The notes below the pieces were generated by a model. The model was given only the letters and a program-made list of their open reading frames with translations, did no database searches and was not told the origin of the DNA. From G963692885 sp964657395 (GTDB lineage Bacteria > Acidobacteriota > Terriglobia > Terriglobales > Acidobacteriaceae), in assembly GCA_964657395.1 (NCBI GenBank), contig CAZZUX010000144.1, positions 1 through 7,516 on the forward strand: a stretch of DNA of 7,516 nt. The letters are read 5' to 3'. The translations under genes were made by a program, and so were the position numbers. Positions 6,001 through 7,516 of the stretch are shown here, one piece after another; positions within the stretch are counted from its first letter, which is position 1, and each line of letters starts with the position of its first letter.

Positions 6001-7032
6001 ATGAACCTGCTCTTCAGTCGGTTTTTGGCATTCGGATTTCTGGTCCTGTTGATTTCCTCCAGCAGCTTCCACAAGAACGACGGCCTCAGCGCGGAACAAC
6101 TCACTTCGGCGAATCCCGACGTGCCGTCCTTCGTCGTTAAAGAACTCAGGCCGGGCCAGCCAATGCGAATCCTCGTCTACGGGGATATGCGCTTCACAGA
6201 TCCTGCCAACACAACTGATACCTGGCCGGGAGTTCGGCGATGGCTTGCACAAAAAGTTGCCAGCGAAAAACCGGACGCGCTTGTCGTCACCGGAGACATC
6301 CCTTTTCATGGCAGCGATGCTGCTGACTGGAAGGTTTTTGATCGTGAGGCTGCCTCATGGCACCAACAACACCTGAGGGTGTATCCGACTGTCGGTAATC
6401 ACGAGCTCATACCCCAGCCAATGGAAGGCTACCGTTATTATTTCGCGGCGTTTCCGCATCTTCTCGGCTATCACGTGTATTCCGTTCTTCTCGGGAACGT
6501 CTACCTCATCACTCTGAATTCCACCGAACCGATCTGGCCAACCGGCTACCAGGCAGAGTGGCTGAAGGCGCAGCTGGATCATTTACCCGCCCAGGCTGAC
6601 TTCATAATGATCAACATTCATGTGCCGCTCATCGCCGATGTACAAAGCGAGTTCATCGCCAACATCCCGAGTCCGGACCTGGTGAAGTTGAGGACCTATC
6701 TTGAGCAGCGAGCGGCTACCATGCATGCCAGGATCATCGTGGTGAGCGGGCATATCCACAACTATGAACGCTTCGACCGTAAAGGGATCACCCATGTCAT
6801 CAGCGGCGGCGGCGGAGCAAAGCCCTATCCGGTGTATATGTCAGGTCCGGATGACCTCTACCGTGATCCCTCTTTCCCGAACTTCCACTACGTTATTTTC
6901 AACTTCAAGGGCTCTCACGTGGATGCGACCATGTACCGTGTTGTCGATCCCACGGCCGCTCAGCCTCGCGTAGAGGAAAAGGACACCTTCAGCCTCGATG
7001 TGCCGCCCACACCACGATCCGATACGAAGTAA
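6001..7032 (+). CDS. Secreted calcineurin-like metallophosphoesterase
   Basis: This 343-residue protein has an N-terminal signal sequence (NLLFSRFLAFGFLVLLIS, hydrophobic core about residues 9-19) and a two-metal phosphoesterase domain. Motifs appear in order: YGDMRF with Asp62, TGDIPF with Asp99, GNHE with Asn133 and His134, NIHVP with His207, and GHIHNYER with His251 and His253. It probably hydrolyses a phosphate ester outside the cytoplasm; the substrate cannot be told. The GHxHNYER form resembles purple acid phosphatase relatives. In motif I, Arg64 replaces the histidine of the common DxH, as also happens in some subfamilies. ATG 6001 has AGGA only three bases away. The alternative GTG at 5983 overlaps the thiS TGA (GTGA) and would add six residues before the signal sequence. 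The gene ends at TAA 7030-7032, 36 bases before the end of the convergent secG. Confidence 0.9.
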   Translation: MNLLFSRFLAFGFLVLLISSSSFHKNDGLSAEQLTSANPDVPSFVVKELRPGQPMRILVYGDMRFTDPANTTDTWPGVRRWLAQKVASEKPDALVVTGDIPFHGSDAADWKVFDREAASWHQQHLRVYPTVGNHELIPQPMEGYRYYFAAFPHLLGYHVYSVLLGNVYLITLNSTEPIWPTGYQAEWLKAQLDHLPAQADFIMINIHVPLIADVQSEFIANIPSPDLVKLRTYLEQRAATMHARIIVVSGHIHNYERFDRKGITHVISGGGGAKPYPVYMSGPDDLYRDPSFPNFHYVIFNFKGSHVDATMYRVVDPTAAQPRVEEKDTFSLDVPPTPRSDTK

Positions 7033-7050
7033 GGGTGCTGATCTTACAAC

Positions 7051-7060
7051 CCGGTACCGG
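7051..7060. repeat. 10-base palindrome between convergent genes
   Basis: CCGGTACCGG is a perfect palindrome in the 36-base gap between the phosphoesterase gene and secG. Its position would suit a bidirectional terminator, but it has no loop and no T-run on either side, so that role is doubtful. Confidence 0.25.
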
Positions 7061-7068
7061 CTCCGAGG

Positions 7069-7377
7069 TTACTTGGCCGGCTTGGCAGTCTGCGATTGCG
7101 GGGCCGGCTTCATACCCTCAAGCACCGAATGGGGACCGGCATGTCGTCCGATCAGCACAAACAAGGTGATAGAGGTCAGCATGAAGATCACTGCCGACCA
7201 GGTCGTGAGCTTTGTGAGCAGGTTGGCTGCTCCACGCGGACCGAACGCAGTCTGCGAACCCTGACCGCCGAAGGCCCCGGCCAGGTCAGCACTCTTGCCC
7301 TGCTGCAACAGCACGACACCAATCAGAAACAAGCAGACGATGACGTGAATGGTGGTGACAAAGTAGGTCAGGAACAT
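7069..7377 (-). CDS. secG: Protein translocase subunit SecG
   Basis: This is the 102-residue accessory subunit of the SecYEG translocon in the cytoplasmic membrane, which eases SecA-driven protein export. It has the usual two membrane spans: residues about 5-25 (YFVTTIHVIVCLFLIGVVLL) and about 57-77 (LTTWSAVIFMLTSITLFVLI). The conserved loop between them begins QQGKSADLAGAFGGQGSQ and continues TAFGPRGAANLLTK, matching the family's GGGSQTLFG type. A short Pro/Ala/Lys-rich tail (MKPAPQSQTAKPAK) follows. The ATG is at 7377-7375; the sequence before it has only a weak purine-rich ribosome-binding site. The gene lies 54 bases downstream of the tRNA-Leu on the same strand, with no clear terminator between, so the two may share a transcript. 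It converges with the phosphoesterase gene. Confidence 0.95.
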   Translation of the reverse strand: MFLTYFVTTIHVIVCLFLIGVVLLQQGKSADLAGAFGGQGSQTAFGPRGAANLLTKLTTWSAVIFMLTSITLFVLIGRHAGPHSVLEGMKPAPQSQTAKPAK

Positions 7378-7431
7378 TTAGATACATCTTTCTGAGGAAC
7401 AGGCAGATAAGCTAGTTTCTTGGATCGACTC

Positions 7432-7515
7432 TGGTGCGGAAGGGGGGACTTGAACCCCCATGCCTCTCGGCGCCACCCCCTCAAGATGGTGTGTCTGCCA
7501 TTTCACCACTTCCGC
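7432..7515 (-). tRNA. tRNA-Leu (anticodon GAG)
   Basis: A complete class II tRNA is read on the minus strand. The acceptor stem GCGGAAG (7515-7509) pairs with CTTCCGC (7442-7436), followed by discriminator A and an encoded CCA at 7434-7432. The anticodon stem CCATC/GGTGG (with one T-G pair) encloses the loop TTGAGGG, giving anticodon GAG for the leucine codons CUC and CUU. The long variable arm GCC-GAGA-GGC is typical of leucine tRNAs, and the T arm is GGGGG-TTCAAGT-CCCCC. Only one base of the window lies upstream, so its promoter is not visible. Confidence 0.96.
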
Positions 7516-7516
7516 A

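Noticed and set aside
5800..6309. A 169-codon minus-strand frame opposite thiS and the start of the phosphoesterase gene
   Set aside because: It overlaps two recognised genes on the other strand and has no recognisable domain.
7033..7068. An intrinsic bidirectional terminator between the phosphoesterase gene and secG
   Set aside because: The palindrome CCGGTACCGG has no loop, and no T-run follows it on either strand.

Overview
The window looks like a chromosomal segment of an Acidobacteriota bacterium, probably of the Acidobacteriaceae/Terriglobales type. This taxonomic guess is an inference from protein flavour (NuoD/NuoE/NuoF sequences, the alanine-rich SecG, the metallophosphoesterase with a GDMRF motif) and moderately GC-rich coding sequence. 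No search was run.

Minus strand, 5061 down to 1: the front part of a respiratory complex I (NADH:quinone oxidoreductase) operon, in the order nuoA, nuoC, nuoD, a 145-residue protein of unknown function, nuoE, nuoF and the first 146 codons of nuoG, which runs off the left edge. Most junctions abut or overlap (TAG/ATG at nuoA-nuoC, ATGA-type overlaps around the unknown gene, TAATG at nuoE-nuoF), as expected for a co-translated complex. The products build the peripheral arm. NuoF holds FMN and an Fe4S4 cluster, NuoE an Fe2S2 cluster, NuoG the next clusters in the chain, and NuoC/NuoD the quinone-proximal part. NuoA is a membrane subunit. nuoB, which normally sits between nuoA and nuoC and carries the terminal cluster N2, is absent; there is no room for it. 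A good sigma70-like promoter lies just upstream of nuoA, with two inverted repeats on and around it.

Plus strand, about 5221 to 7032: three genes diverging from nuo. They are an unrecognised 142-residue protein, a ThiS-type sulfur carrier whose reading frame continues 20 residues beyond its terminal glycines, and a secreted calcineurin-like metallophosphoesterase whose possible GTG start overlaps the thiS stop.

Minus strand, 7515 down to 7069: a complete tRNA-Leu(GAG) with encoded CCA, followed by secG of the Sec translocon. secG converges on the phosphoesterase gene. No mobile element, CRISPR array or long gene-free stretch was seen. The most interesting points are the missing nuoB, the embedded unknown gene, the extended ThiS and the structured nuo promoter region.
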